Source: an uncultured Candidatus Melainabacteria bacterium
GTDB lineage: Bacteria; Cyanobacteriota; Vampirovibrionia; Gastranaerophilales; Gastranaerophilaceae
Direction of reading: 5' to 3'
DNA: 64,000 bases
Assembly (NCBI GenBank): GCA_947525005.1
Contig: CANNUY010000001.1
Location: forward strand, 1-64,000
Of this stretch, positions 52,681-61,572 are shown piece after piece. The stretch's first letter is position 1, and every line of letters starts with the position of its first letter. A program made the translations under genes and the position numbers. The notes below the pieces were generated by a model, which saw nothing but the letters and a program-made list of their open reading frames with translations, was not told the DNA's origin and did no database searches.

Positions 52681-53537
52681 TGAAAAGAGATTTTAAGGAA
52701 TGGCTATCAACTTTTAGACCTTGTATTTCAGACTATTGCTACTATGTAGATTTTGACAAAGTAAACAGTAATGTTGACAGTATCAAGGTTGAATTAAATA
52801 TTTTGAACACCTTAGTTGGTTCTAAAAATATTGAAAAAGAATTTGAAAATGTTATTAGTAAATACCCTGAAACATTAAAATGCATTCCTCTACTATTAGC
52901 AGTCAGAGCAAAAGAAATTTCCGTTACAGATGCAGAGGGTGAATATAATTTTTCTTTCAATAAGTGCAATTACAGTATGGAAGAATATAAAATGTTTATG
53001 CGTAAAACCAAGTTATTCGACCTTTTAGAGAATCATATTGTAAGTAATTTGGTCGATTATGCAACAGGTGTTGAAACAGGATTGGACAGTAATGGTCGTA
53101 AAAATCGTGGCGGACATCTGATGGAAAATCTTGTTGAAAGTTACATTCAAAAAGCAGGATTTATAAAGAATAAAAACTATTTCAAAGAAATGTATATTCA
53201 TGAAATTGAACAAAAATGGGGTGTAAACCTTTCTGCAATTTCTAATCAAGGCAAAATGGAAAAACGCTTTGATTTTGTTATTAAAACTGATAAGCAAATT
53301 TATGTAATTGAAACAAACTTTTATTCAAGTGGTGGCTCAAAGCTCAATGAAACAGCAAGAAGTTATAAAACTCTTGCACAAGAAGTCGCTACAATAAATG
53401 GTGTAACATTTATTTGGTTTACAGATGGCTGTGGTTGGAATAGTGCAAGGCACAATCTTGAAGAAACTTTTGATGTTTTGGATACAGTATATAATATTCA
53501 AGATTTGGAGAATGACATACTGAAAGGAATGCAATAA
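52680..53537 (+). CDS. dpnB: DpnII-type restriction endonuclease (GATC)
   Basis: A 285-residue type II nuclease, close in length to DpnII (288). It keeps the family's conserved landmarks: GRKNRGGHLMENLVE (139-153) and the PD-(D/E)xK-like site with Asp198 in RFDFV and Glu211-x-Asn213 in IETNFYSSGGSKLNE. It cuts unmethylated GATC. It completes a three-gene DpnII-like system with two methyltransferases. All reading frames and motifs are intact, so the system looks functional. Confidence 0.95.
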   Translation: MKRDFKEWLSTFRPCISDYCYYVDFDKVNSNVDSIKVELNILNTLVGSKNIEKEFENVISKYPETLKCIPLLLAVRAKEISVTDAEGEYNFSFNKCNYSMEEYKMFMRKTKLFDLLENHIVSNLVDYATGVETGLDSNGRKNRGGHLMENLVESYIQKAGFIKNKNYFKEMYIHEIEQKWGVNLSAISNQGKMEKRFDFVIKTDKQIYVIETNFYSSGGSKLNETARSYKTLAQEVATINGVTFIWFTDGCGWNSARHNLEETFDVLDTVYNIQDLENDILKGMQ

Positions 53538-53543
53538 ATAAGA

Positions 53544-55247
53544 ATGAAGACATTACAACTAAATCAATTAAAAAGATATTTAGAAAATAACTTTACATCA
53601 ATAATAGATATTAGCGATGTAGCAGAAGAGCAAAACAAAACAATTTTTTTCTCGAGAGCATTGGCATTTTATGCTTTAAAAACATTAGCTAATGTTGATG
53701 CTGATGTTATTAATGATTGTATTACAGATGGTTATAATGATAATGGCATAGATGCTATTTTTTATCAAAGAGATGAGCATATACTATGGTTAGTGCAATC
53801 TAAATTTAAAGAAAGTGCAAGTGGGGCAATAGAGGATGGAGATGTTTTAAAATTCACAAAGGGCATAAGAGATATAATTGAATTTAATGCTAAACAAGAA
53901 CGTTTTAATGATAAAATAATTGCAAAATCAAGTGAAATAAATGATGCATTAGAGGATTATAATATTAAATTTAAATGTGTTTTAGCGTATTCCTCAAATG
54001 ATACTTCTGCACATATGAAAAACACAATGAATGACTTATTAAATGAAATAAATACGGATGGAGAATATTTAAACGTAGAATACTTTGGACTAAAAGAACA
54101 GCACGATGCCTTAAAAGCAGAAGGAAATCCGATAAACTTAGATATTGATCTGAATAATTGGGGGAAAATCAATGAGCCGTATTGTGCATATTATGGGCAG
54201 GTATATGCTGTAGATATTGCAAATTGGTATCAAAATTATAAAGAAAAACTCTCAAGTAAAAATATTAGGGGTTTTAAAGGCGAAACAATTATCAATGAAA
54301 AAATTATTGAAACCTTATTACAGACACCGGAAAGGTTTTTCTATTTCAACAATGGGGTTACTATTATATGTAAAGATATTACTTATAAAAGAAATCCACC
54401 CAATCATGAACATAATGGCTTTTGTTGTTTTGATGTAAGTGTTGTTAACGGAGCTCAAACTGTTGGTTGTATAGCGGAAGCCTACAATAGAGATTCGGAA
54501 AAAATAAAAGATGTAAAAGTATTAGTGAGACTTATTTCACTTAAAGACACACCTAACGATTTTGGAGATTTAATTACTAATGCTACAAATACCCAAAATA
54601 AGGTTAGTAATAAAGATTTCGCTTCAAAAGATAAAATTCAGATTAAGTTGATGAAAGATTTATATTTAGATGGCATCAATTACTATATTAAGAACTATGA
54701 AGGAGTACAAAAAAATGCAAAATCTTTCGATCTTGAAGATGTTGCAATAGCTCTTGCCTGTTCTTCTGATGATATATCTCTTGTAAATGTAGCAAAAGGG
54801 CAGGTCGGTAAATTATATGAAGATATAAACAAGAGACCATACACAACCCTTTTCAACGAACAGACAAAATATTATCAAATAAAACATATTATAAAAGTTT
54901 TGTTTGCGGTAGATGAATATATTGAACAATTTAGAAATAGAAAAAATATACATTCATTAAATTCTCGTGAACGAGGTTTTTATATACATGGTAATAGGTT
55001 TTTGCTACATTTATTATATTCTATTATTCCAAAAGAGTTTTTGTTTGGGTATAATGATGACAAGATAGATAATTATATAAATTCGAAAGAACTTGAACGA
55101 AATTGCAAGAAGCTTGCTGATATTGCAATACAATGTCAAGAAAATTTATATCCCAATGCAGCTTTGCATCAACTGTATAAAAACAAAGATAAATGTACTC
55201 TTATAAAAAATGAAGTTATTATGCAATATTCTAACTCTAACAATTAA
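53544..55247 (+). CDS. AIPR-domain anti-phage protein with Mrr-like N-terminus
   Basis: A 567-residue protein with the AIPR (abortive infection phage resistance) core: ERFFYFNNGVT (263-273) and VVNGAQTV (300-307), then FGDLITNATNTQNKVSNKDFAS. Upstream, residues 63-90 read GYNDNGIDAIF and LVQSKFKE, with Asp70, Gln85 and Lys87 arranged as a Mrr-type PD-(D/E)xK nuclease. It starts 6 nt after the DpnII nuclease, so it belongs to the same operon. AIPR proteins occur in defence islands beside restriction systems; probably a second defence layer. Confidence 0.85.
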   Translation: MKTLQLNQLKRYLENNFTSIIDISDVAEEQNKTIFFSRALAFYALKTLANVDADVINDCITDGYNDNGIDAIFYQRDEHILWLVQSKFKESASGAIEDGDVLKFTKGIRDIIEFNAKQERFNDKIIAKSSEINDALEDYNIKFKCVLAYSSNDTSAHMKNTMNDLLNEINTDGEYLNVEYFGLKEQHDALKAEGNPINLDIDLNNWGKINEPYCAYYGQVYAVDIANWYQNYKEKLSSKNIRGFKGETIINEKIIETLLQTPERFFYFNNGVTIICKDITYKRNPPNHEHNGFCCFDVSVVNGAQTVGCIAEAYNRDSEKIKDVKVLVRLISLKDTPNDFGDLITNATNTQNKVSNKDFASKDKIQIKLMKDLYLDGINYYIKNYEGVQKNAKSFDLEDVAIALACSSDDISLVNVAKGQVGKLYEDINKRPYTTLFNEQTKYYQIKHIIKVLFAVDEYIEQFRNRKNIHSLNSRERGFYIHGNRFLLHLLYSIIPKEFLFGYNDDKIDNYINSKELERNCKKLADIAIQCQENLYPNAALHQLYKNKDKCTLIKNEVIMQYSNSNN

Positions 55248-55375
55248 TATATAAAACTATCGAACATCTACTTCCTAATTAGATTATACATTGTGTTGTT
55301 ATGTAAAATCTTTCGTGCTTTTTCGCTTTTCTTGCTTCTTTCATGTATTGTGGTTCCTGATGTTAGGAGGGGATT

Positions 55376-55585
55376 ATGGAAGAAGCAGGATACAATATTA
55401 CTGAAAAAGAATTTAAGCAGATTAGCACATGGGCAGAGAATGTTTATAATATAGCCGTTATAGTTGATTACTTTGTATCAAATCAGCCCGAAATAGAAGA
55501 ATGTTACAACCTCGCACCAGTAATTCATAATTTAAGACAAAACGCAGATTTATTAAATATATTTTTTATTGATAATGAAAAATGA
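55376..55585 (+). CDS. Small protein in the defence island
   Basis: A 69-residue acidic helical protein (starts MEEAGYNITEKEFKQISTW, ends FFIDNEK) with a strong Shine-Dalgarno AGGAGGGGATT before ATG. It has no known domain and no DNA-binding motif. It lies 128 nt after the AIPR gene and inside the direct repeats. It could be an accessory, an antitoxin-like or an inhibitor protein; that is inference. Small acidic helical proteins of this kind are common in mobile islands. Confidence 0.55.
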   Translation: MEEAGYNITEKEFKQISTWAENVYNIAVIVDYFVSNQPEIEECYNLAPVIHNLRQNADLLNIFFIDNEK

Positions 55586-55610
55586 TATTTTTTTATTATC
55601 GCCTCACCGT

Positions 55611-55796
55611 AAAATATCAAACTAACCGCAAACTATCAAACTACTGAAAAGCATTGAAAATAAAGCGAAAGTGCGAGCAGTTAAAATGCAGATAAAGTGC
55701 AAGAAAGATTAGTTTGATAATTTCATAATTAAACAACTTCCAACCGCTAAAACTCAAACAACAAGCGGACTTTACAAAAAAAATATCAAACTAACC
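55611..55796. repeat. Four copies of TATCAAACTA
   Basis: The 10-mer TATCAAACTA occurs at 55615-55624, 55634-55643 and 55784-55793 directly and at 55710-55719 inverted. The outer two copies sit in a 17-nt identity (AAAATATCAAACTAACC). The stretch 55586-55992 otherwise has no gene except the flanking direct repeat. Confidence 0.6.
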
Positions 55797-55825
55797 ATTC
55801 CTGTCAAAGTGATTGAACTAATACA

Positions 55826-55912
55826 CAGAGGGCGAAGGTATTTTACAAAAGAATAAAATTCTTGAAGTAAAAACCGTAGACCCGTTTAACGCGAACAAGC
55901 CGATACGACAAA
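55826..55912. repeat. 87-bp direct repeat, right copy flanking the defence island
   Basis: See the left copy at 50592-50678. It lies 80 nt before the tRNA-Phe 3' end. Confidence 0.9.
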
Positions 55913-55992
55913 GAGTTAAGTATCATTTTTGAGAGGCTCGGAATGTAATTCCGAGTTGCTCATTTTAAATTGTTTGCCTTCACAAACAAAAA

Positions 55993-56068
55993 TGGTGCCG
56001 CAACTCGGAATTGAACCAAGGACACAGGGATTTTCAGTCCCTTGCTCTACCAACTGAGCTATTGCGGC
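55993..56068 (-). tRNA. tRNA-Phe (anticodon GAA)
   Basis: On the minus strand the cloverleaf has acceptor GCCGCAA/TTGCGGC, D-arm GCTC/GAGC with AGTTGGTA loop, anticodon stem AGGGA/TCCCT with loop CTGAAAA (anticodon GAA), variable TGTGTC, T-arm CTTGG-like/CCGAG with GTTCAATTC, and an encoded CCA end. It is intact and borders the defence island; its 3' end is duplicated as scars at the island's left edge. Confidence 0.93.
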
Positions 56069-56211
56069 ACACATCATTTATTCTTTATTTAATTGTCATT
56101 TTGGAAACGTTGGTAGAGCCTTGCTCTACTATTTTCCCTTTTCGTTTCGCTTCGCTTCACTGGGGAGCTATTGCGGCACACATCATTTATTCTTTATTTA
56201 ATTGTCATTTT
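56056..56211. repeat. 47-bp direct duplication of the tRNA-Phe 5' end and flank
   Basis: Bases 56056-56102 and 56165-56211 are identical over 47 nt, starting GAGCTATTGCGGC. The second copy has only the first 13 nt of the tRNA, so it is not a second gene. The 62-nt spacer includes TAGAGCCTTGCTCTA, another tRNA-like snippet. Confidence 0.8.
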
Positions 56212-56293
56212 CAGACACAGCCGAGAAACTTCTCTCTTAACCCTGTATGTCTATTCTACCGTATAAAGATTTTTAGTCAATAACTTTTTTATT

Positions 56294-56842
56294 TTATACT
56301 GGAGCCAAGAACAATGTTACGTTTCTACCTTCTAATTGTGGTTTCTTTTCAACAGCAATCGTATCACCCACCAAGTCTTCCATAAACTTGTTAGCCAAAT
56401 CAAATGCTAAGTTTGAATGTTGCATTTCTCTACCACGTAACATTACAACAATCTTTACCTTGTTACCTTGTGCGATAAATTTATTGATATTCTTTATTCT
56501 AACTTGATAATCGTGAGTATCAATCTTATATCTTACTTTTACTTCTTTTACATCTACGGTATGTTGTTTTTTCTTAGCTTCTTTTGCTTTCTTTTCCAAC
56601 TCGTATTTATATTTACCGTAGTTCAAAATTTTTGCTACAGGAGGTTCTTGGTTAGGGCTTATTAAAACCAAGTCCATATCTGCGTCTTCTGCCATCGCTA
56701 ACGCTTTTGAAGTCGCAACCACACCGTGATTATCTCCGTTTTGGTCAATTAGTCTTACTTCTGCTGAACGTATTCTTTCGTTCATTATTGCTTTATCTTT
56801 ATTATCTCGTCTGTTTCCAAACCTTCTATCTTCCGGTGCTAT
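56294..56842 (-). CDS. infC: Translation initiation factor IF-3, non-AUG start
   Basis: IF-3 of 182 residues if it starts at AUA. The core MNERIRSAEVRLIDQNG is followed by the N-domain, a lysine-rich linker (YELEKKAKEAKKKQ) and the C-domain VKVRYKIDTHDYQVRIKNINKF. The ATG at 56785 would give 163 residues and has no Shine-Dalgarno. In contrast, AAGGAG (56855-56850) is followed at 7 nt by ATA (56842) or at 4 nt by ATC, and the frame from there is open and adds IAPEDRRFGNRRDNKDKAI, bringing the length near that of E. coli IF-3 (180). infC starts with rare codons (AUU) in many bacteria as self-regulation. Confidence 0.85.
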   Translation of the reverse strand: MAPEDRRFGNRRDNKDKAIMNERIRSAEVRLIDQNGDNHGVVATSKALAMAEDADMDLVLISPNQEPPVAKILNYGKYKYELEKKAKEAKKKQHTVDVKEVKVRYKIDTHDYQVRIKNINKFIAQGNKVKIVVMLRGREMQHSNLAFDLANKFMEDLVGDTIAVEKKPQLEGRNVTLFLAPV

Positions 56843-56955
56843 GATATTTCTCCTTATATTATCTACTCTAACGTACTTATATTAACATATCATTTTTATT
56901 TTTCAAACAAATTTGTATTTTAAAGCTTAATATTTCAACTATTTAGAGGATATCT

Positions 56956-59900
56956 TTATAGTAGTTCATCAAAAATTATACTTGGAACAACTGTTTGCAT
57001 ACGTCCAAAATGTTTATCTTTCTTTGCCACTGATATATACAAACGTCTTTTTGCTCGAGTGATTGCAACATACAACAATCTAAAATCTTCACCAATAATA
57101 TCTTGCTTTTGCTCATATTCACTCTTTTTCTTATACCCAGTTTTCAAACCTCTTACATTCTCCATAAACCCTGATGATTTCTTTAACGACAATTCTTTAA
57201 TATCAAGTGTAAGATTTTTTTCACTCATCTCTGGCAAGAACACATAGTCAAACTCATCACCCTTAGACTTATGCAAAGTCATAATTTGAACTTTTCCATA
57301 ACTTTCTTGGTTCTCATCTTCTGGAGTAAAGAATTTAAACCCACTCAAATTAGGTTTTGAGGATAAATCATTGAGCCTATCAAGCGTTTGTTTAAAATTC
57401 CCATTATTAATCTTTGCAATCAAAGTTGAAATCAAGAATATATTAGACTTTTCAATATTTCCTGAAAAATAATTCAAGCCAATTTTCAAAGCCAACTCAT
57501 CAATTGTCAACTCAGTAAACGACAACCAATAATTCATATCCCAATGGAACTTGCTCAATTCTTTGTCCTCAATTTCATCATTATTCAGAGCCAAAAAACT
57601 ACCTTCATAGTTCGCAATATATTCTTTTTTCCCGAATTTGAATATACCAGCCTCTGCCATATTCTCATACGCATTCGCTACAATCTCATTATCAAAAGGG
57701 TTTGCAACAAGTTTCAAGATAGAATAAATAACTTTAAAAATATTTTTCTGAGCCAAACATTCATTCCTTGTAATCGCATTCAAACCCGAATCATTAATAT
57801 ATTTAGCCCACGCATTAACCTGATAATTATTTCTCAACAAAACCCCAACAGTACTTTTAGGATTTTGTCTAAACAACGTCTTAATCGTATTAACGACCTT
57901 GATTTTTTCATCAATACCATTATTATAAAACTCTGATACAATAGGATTTTTCTCTTCCGGATTTCTACCCTCAACAGGATTCATATATATTTTATAAAAT
58001 GCATTTGGAAGCAGCCTTTCCCCTACATCAACAAGCGAATTTGCAAGTTTCCAAACACCCTCACTACAACGTTGAGAGCAATTCATACTAACCTTTTGTG
58101 ACTCATCAATAAACTGTTTAAATCCAGATATATCTGCATTGGTAAAAGTCGTTGTAATCGCTTGATTGATATCCCCACATCTTATTAAATTGTTATGTTT
58201 TGCACAAAGCATATTTATCAATTTTTGTTGGATAAAAGATGAATCTTGAGCCTCATCTTCAATCATATATTCACAAATGTTTTGATAATACTCAAGAACA
58301 TCAGAATTTTGTTCAAGTAATTTGACAGCAGAAATTAAGATATCGTCATAGTCAATCAAACCTCGTGATACCAATATTTTTTGATATGAATAAAAGAACT
58401 TCAAAAATCTAGCCATTTTAGCTTCTTCAATAGTTCCACGTTTTAATCCCATAATACGTGCCATCTCCGAATTTTGTTTATAGTTCAAATTAGCACCACA
58501 AAGCTTTAATACAGAAACAGCTCTGTCAAAATCGTCCACATCTTCTTTTTTAAGGTTTTTTGATAAAAATTTAATTATTCGTCCTCGTTGAATATCATCA
58601 CAAATTTCAAAATCAGGGTTTAACCCTATTCGTTCATAATTAGAATTTTCTTTAATTATTCTCAATGCAAGTCCATGAATAGTACTGATATTTGGTAGTT
58701 TTGATGAAGACGGATAAAGTGCTTTAATACGCTCCTTAAAGTTTCTAGATGCAGATTCCATATACGTCATCACATATATATTTTCTGGTTTAATTCCACG
58801 TTTCAAGAGCTTAACAATCAATGCCAATAAAATTGTAGTTTTCCCTGCACCTGGAACTGCTGAGATTGCCATTTTACCTGATTTGTATTCAAGTACTGGT
58901 TTTTGGTCGTCACGTGGTATAATTTTAAATTGTTTAGGTTTTTCTTGAGGTGTTTCTGTTTCTACAACTATGTATTTTTCTATTCCACCAAGATTTTCAA
59001 CCCCTTGAGTGTCAAACAAACTTGAATAAGTAATAATCTTTTTAGCGTTATGATAAAGTTTCCACAAGAACCTTGCTGTTTTTTCGTTTGTTAATTTAAT
59101 ATTGTCCTCAACTGTATATTCATCTTTTGTCCAATTTTTTTGAAATACCCAAGCGTTATAAAGTGGTCCAATATCTGTTTTTTGCCATTCACTAGAAGAA
59201 ATATCTAACCAAAACTGATATTTTGTAGATATTTTATTATCAATAATTTTTTGTGGTGTTGAAACAATTATTTCATTTTCTTTAATTTCTAAAACAGAAT
59301 AAGGGTTTTCTGCAATAACAGTGTTTTCTAATTGTACAATAATTTCATCTTCTATTTTTTCATCATAATTATTTACAAAAGTTTTTTCAAAATCCTGCAA
59401 TTCTTTAATAAAGAAAGAAAACTTTTTAAGCTCCTGTTCTGTAACAGATTCAATCAAGTTTTCGTAAATATAAAGCGATTTTTTGGAAAGTTTGTAATCA
59501 GAACCACGCAAAAATTCAATAACCTTGCAAAGTTGATTATACTTTTCTGTATAGCTTCCTATTTCATACTCCTTGAGTTCACCTGTTTTTTCAAAAGTTT
59601 TCAAGATTTTTTGGCAATATCTTATCGGAATTTTTAAAGAATTTGAAAGCACTAACCTTAATTCATATTCATCAACAGGTTTTCCTTGTATAAGTTTTAG
59701 TATAACCAAAATTGATTTAACCAAAGGGTTCTGAACGAGCTTTTCATTACCCGATAGAAATTTTAAATCATAATTATTCAATCCCTCTTGCAAAAGACAC
59801 TTTAACATACTATCTTGAATAGGTGTAATAATTGCAATGTCAGACGGTTTTACATTTTTATTCAACAATTTAATAATTTTCTGAATAACTGCATCAATCA

Positions 59901-60795
59901 TATCAAGTCGTTTTGATTCAGAAAAATTTTTAATATTTTTTATCGGAGTTTTTGTTTCAGAAAAAACATTTTCCCAAATTGTATTATCAAGAATTTTATC
60001 ATCATAATTTTGAATTTTTTCTTTAAAAATTTTCTCAAACTTTTGTGGTGCCTCAAGGTCTGCACACAAATATCCACAACGACTTCCGCCATTTACATCT
60101 AACAAAATTAAGCTATCTTTCAATTGCTTAGCAATCAATTTTACAAAATCTATTAACAATGGCGTCACTTCATCACCATCTTCAATTATTAAATATTTAA
60201 TATTTTTAAAATACTCAGTATTTTTATAAATATATCCAAAAATTTGAGCCTGTCTAATATAGTCAAAGCTTCTCAAATCAATAGTTTTCGACTTATAAAG
60301 ATTGATAATATTATTTGCATCTTCTCCAAAAGCTTCGTGTAAAATTTCTGATTTATGTTTAATTTCTGTTTGGGAAAGATGATTATTTACAATTAAGGAA
60401 TACCGTCTAAAAATCTGTTGTAACAAGGATTTCTTTGAGTTATACCCTTTAACAATTTGTTCTTGAATAATTTGTTTGAGTAAAAGTTGCGAAACTTCTA
60501 ATCCAACTAGGTTTGGTAAAATAATACAATTATCTTTATCTAATAAATCTTCTAATTTACTCCAATTATCTAAAATTGTATTATAAATTAAACCATTGAA
60601 AGTATGAATTTTAAACTCTGATAATATATTTTTTTTTGTTAATTTTAGAATATTTTTTTCAATATTTTTTTTAGAATTTGAATTAAAACTTAACACTAAT
60701 ATTTCAGACGGAATTGCACCTGCATCAAGGTATTTCAAGTATTGTTTTGTTATAATTTTTACGTTATTTTTATCAGAAATTTTATTTATTATCAT
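56956..60795 (-). CDS. Double UvrD-like SF1 helicase (inactive N-half, active C-half)
   Basis: A 1,279-residue protein. The C-terminal half (from about 625) is a full SF1A helicase: Walker A SAVPGAGKTT with Lys652, motif Ia YVMTYMESASRNFKERI, motif Ib STIHGLALRII, DEAQDSS (II), GDINQAIT (III), TLHKSKGDEFDYVFLPE (V) and LLYVAITRAKRRLYIS (VI). The N-terminal half parallels this: EILVLSFNSNSKKNIEKNI, KIHTFNGLIYNTI, YLIIEDGDEVTPL, IAIITPIQ, but lacks Walker A and the DEAQ residues. It resembles RecB/AddB-like arrangements without a nuclease. A repair or recombination role is likely. There is no Shine-Dalgarno; TATAAT lies 10 nt before the ATG, leaving a leader of about 4 nt. Confidence 0.85.
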   Translation of the reverse strand: MIINKISDKNNVKIITKQYLKYLDAGAIPSEILVLSFNSNSKKNIEKNILKLTKKNILSEFKIHTFNGLIYNTILDNWSKLEDLLDKDNCIILPNLVGLEVSQLLLKQIIQEQIVKGYNSKKSLLQQIFRRYSLIVNNHLSQTEIKHKSEILHEAFGEDANNIINLYKSKTIDLRSFDYIRQAQIFGYIYKNTEYFKNIKYLIIEDGDEVTPLLIDFVKLIAKQLKDSLILLDVNGGSRCGYLCADLEAPQKFEKIFKEKIQNYDDKILDNTIWENVFSETKTPIKNIKNFSESKRLDMIDAVIQKIIKLLNKNVKPSDIAIITPIQDSMLKCLLQEGLNNYDLKFLSGNEKLVQNPLVKSILVILKLIQGKPVDEYELRLVLSNSLKIPIRYCQKILKTFEKTGELKEYEIGSYTEKYNQLCKVIEFLRGSDYKLSKKSLYIYENLIESVTEQELKKFSFFIKELQDFEKTFVNNYDEKIEDEIIVQLENTVIAENPYSVLEIKENEIIVSTPQKIIDNKISTKYQFWLDISSSEWQKTDIGPLYNAWVFQKNWTKDEYTVEDNIKLTNEKTARFLWKLYHNAKKIITYSSLFDTQGVENLGGIEKYIVVETETPQEKPKQFKIIPRDDQKPVLEYKSGKMAISAVPGAGKTTILLALIVKLLKRGIKPENIYVMTYMESASRNFKERIKALYPSSSKLPNISTIHGLALRIIKENSNYERIGLNPDFEICDDIQRGRIIKFLSKNLKKEDVDDFDRAVSVLKLCGANLNYKQNSEMARIMGLKRGTIEEAKMARFLKFFYSYQKILVSRGLIDYDDILISAVKLLEQNSDVLEYYQNICEYMIEDEAQDSSFIQQKLINMLCAKHNNLIRCGDINQAITTTFTNADISGFKQFIDESQKVSMNCSQRCSEGVWKLANSLVDVGERLLPNAFYKIYMNPVEGRNPEEKNPIVSEFYNNGIDEKIKVVNTIKTLFRQNPKSTVGVLLRNNYQVNAWAKYINDSGLNAITRNECLAQKNIFKVIYSILKLVANPFDNEIVANAYENMAEAGIFKFGKKEYIANYEGSFLALNNDEIEDKELSKFHWDMNYWLSFTELTIDELALKIGLNYFSGNIEKSNIFLISTLIAKINNGNFKQTLDRLNDLSSKPNLSGFKFFTPEDENQESYGKVQIMTLHKSKGDEFDYVFLPEMSEKNLTLDIKELSLKKSSGFMENVRGLKTGYKKKSEYEQKQDIIGEDFRLLYVAITRAKRRLYISVAKKDKHFGRMQTVVPSIIFDELL

Positions 60796-60872
60796 ATTAA
60801 TTAATATTATATTGCATAAATTAAATTTTTAAAATAATATATATATGTAATCAAAAAAAGGAGTTAGTTAAT

Positions 60873-61115
60873 ATGGCACTATTAAAGAAAAAAGCAACAT
60901 TATCAGCTGATGCTAACATTCAACAAGAAATCATTAACGCAGCAGGTATGATTTACAATTATTTGTCAGACAAAGGTGAAGTATCTATCTCTAAGTTAAA
61001 AAAAGATTTAAACTTATATGAAAACTTTACTGAAATGGGTCTTGGTTGGTTGTCAAGAGAAGACAAAATTGAATATACAAAAAAAATTCGCTCAGTAACA
61101 GTAAGATTAAGATAA
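60873..61115 (+). CDS. Winged-helix domain protein (DUF2582-like)
   Basis: An 80-residue protein that is one winged helix: INAAGMIYNYLSDKGEVSISKLKKDLNLYENFTEMGLGWLSREDKIEY pattern, with the wing at the C-terminus (IRSVTVRLR). It matches the small DUF2582 family, basic and probably nucleic-acid binding, with no known function. AAGGAGT lies 9 nt before the ATG. Divergent from the helicase with about 75 nt between them, so promoter regions overlap. A hairpin terminator follows. Confidence 0.75.
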   Translation: MALLKKKATLSADANIQQEIINAAGMIYNYLSDKGEVSISKLKKDLNLYENFTEMGLGWLSREDKIEYTKKIRSVTVRLR

Positions 61116-61150
61116 CAAATTTCAAACAAATTTGTTTATATGAATTTTTG

Positions 61151-61180
61151 AAATGTCCTATTTTATAGGACATTTTGTTT
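61151..61180 (+). terminator. Terminator of the winged-helix gene
   Basis: AATGTCCTA/TAGGACATT stem with a short T-rich loop and T-rich tail. Confidence 0.7.
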
Positions 61181-61280
61181 TAAAAAGGAATTTCAACATT
61201 CAACTATCGCCAACAGGTTAATCACATCTTTCGTTATCAATTTCTATATTATTTAAGTAGAATTTTTAAGAGAATAAATA

Positions 61281-61296
61281 AATGAATGAATGAATG
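61281..61296. repeat. AATG tetranucleotide repeat (4 units)
   Basis: AATGAATGAATGAATG, followed by AATAAATG, directly at the start of the decayed exported-protein gene. Each unit offers an ATG, so slippage could change frame or start. Confidence 0.7.
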
Positions 61297-61301
61297 AATA
61301 A

Positions 61302-61572
61302 ATGAAATTTGAACGTATTATTTTAATCTATTCTTATTTTTTATATATTTTTAGGTGTGATAGTTTCTGCACAAACTTATGATATTAGCGATTTTACAGG
61401 TTGTGTTATTCCAATTATTAACGATATAAAAGCAAAAACTGATTCAACGCATTTGAAAACTTTGAATCTCAATTCTTAGGCACAGTTTGGGACTGGTGTA
61501 AGTGAACGTGTGGGCGAACGTGTAACTTATTTCGCAGAAACGATAATAAGAACCGATAAACACATCGGCTAA
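61302..61572 (+). pseudogene. Decayed gene of a small exported protein
   Basis: From ATG 61302 a signal-peptide-like start (MKFERIILIYSYFLYIF) runs to a T-run near 61349; a +1 shift there joins it to GVIVSAQTYDISDFTGCVIPIINDIKAKTD, a signal-peptide end plus mature part. The same shifted frame meets TAG after LKTLNLNS, then continues open as AQFGTGVSERVGERVTYFAETIIRTDKHIG to a TAA at 61570. So one frameshift and one nonsense codon separate three coherent pieces. The family is not recognised. A sequencing error could explain the frameshift but not both lesions. Confidence 0.6.

Noticed and set aside
51047..53537. Depletion of GATC sites as support for an old restriction system
   Set aside because: I did not count sites reliably over 64 kb, so no claim is made.
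56100..56180. Second tRNA-Phe gene
   Set aside because: Only the first 13 nt of the tRNA plus 5' flank are duplicated; no anticodon or T-arm follows.
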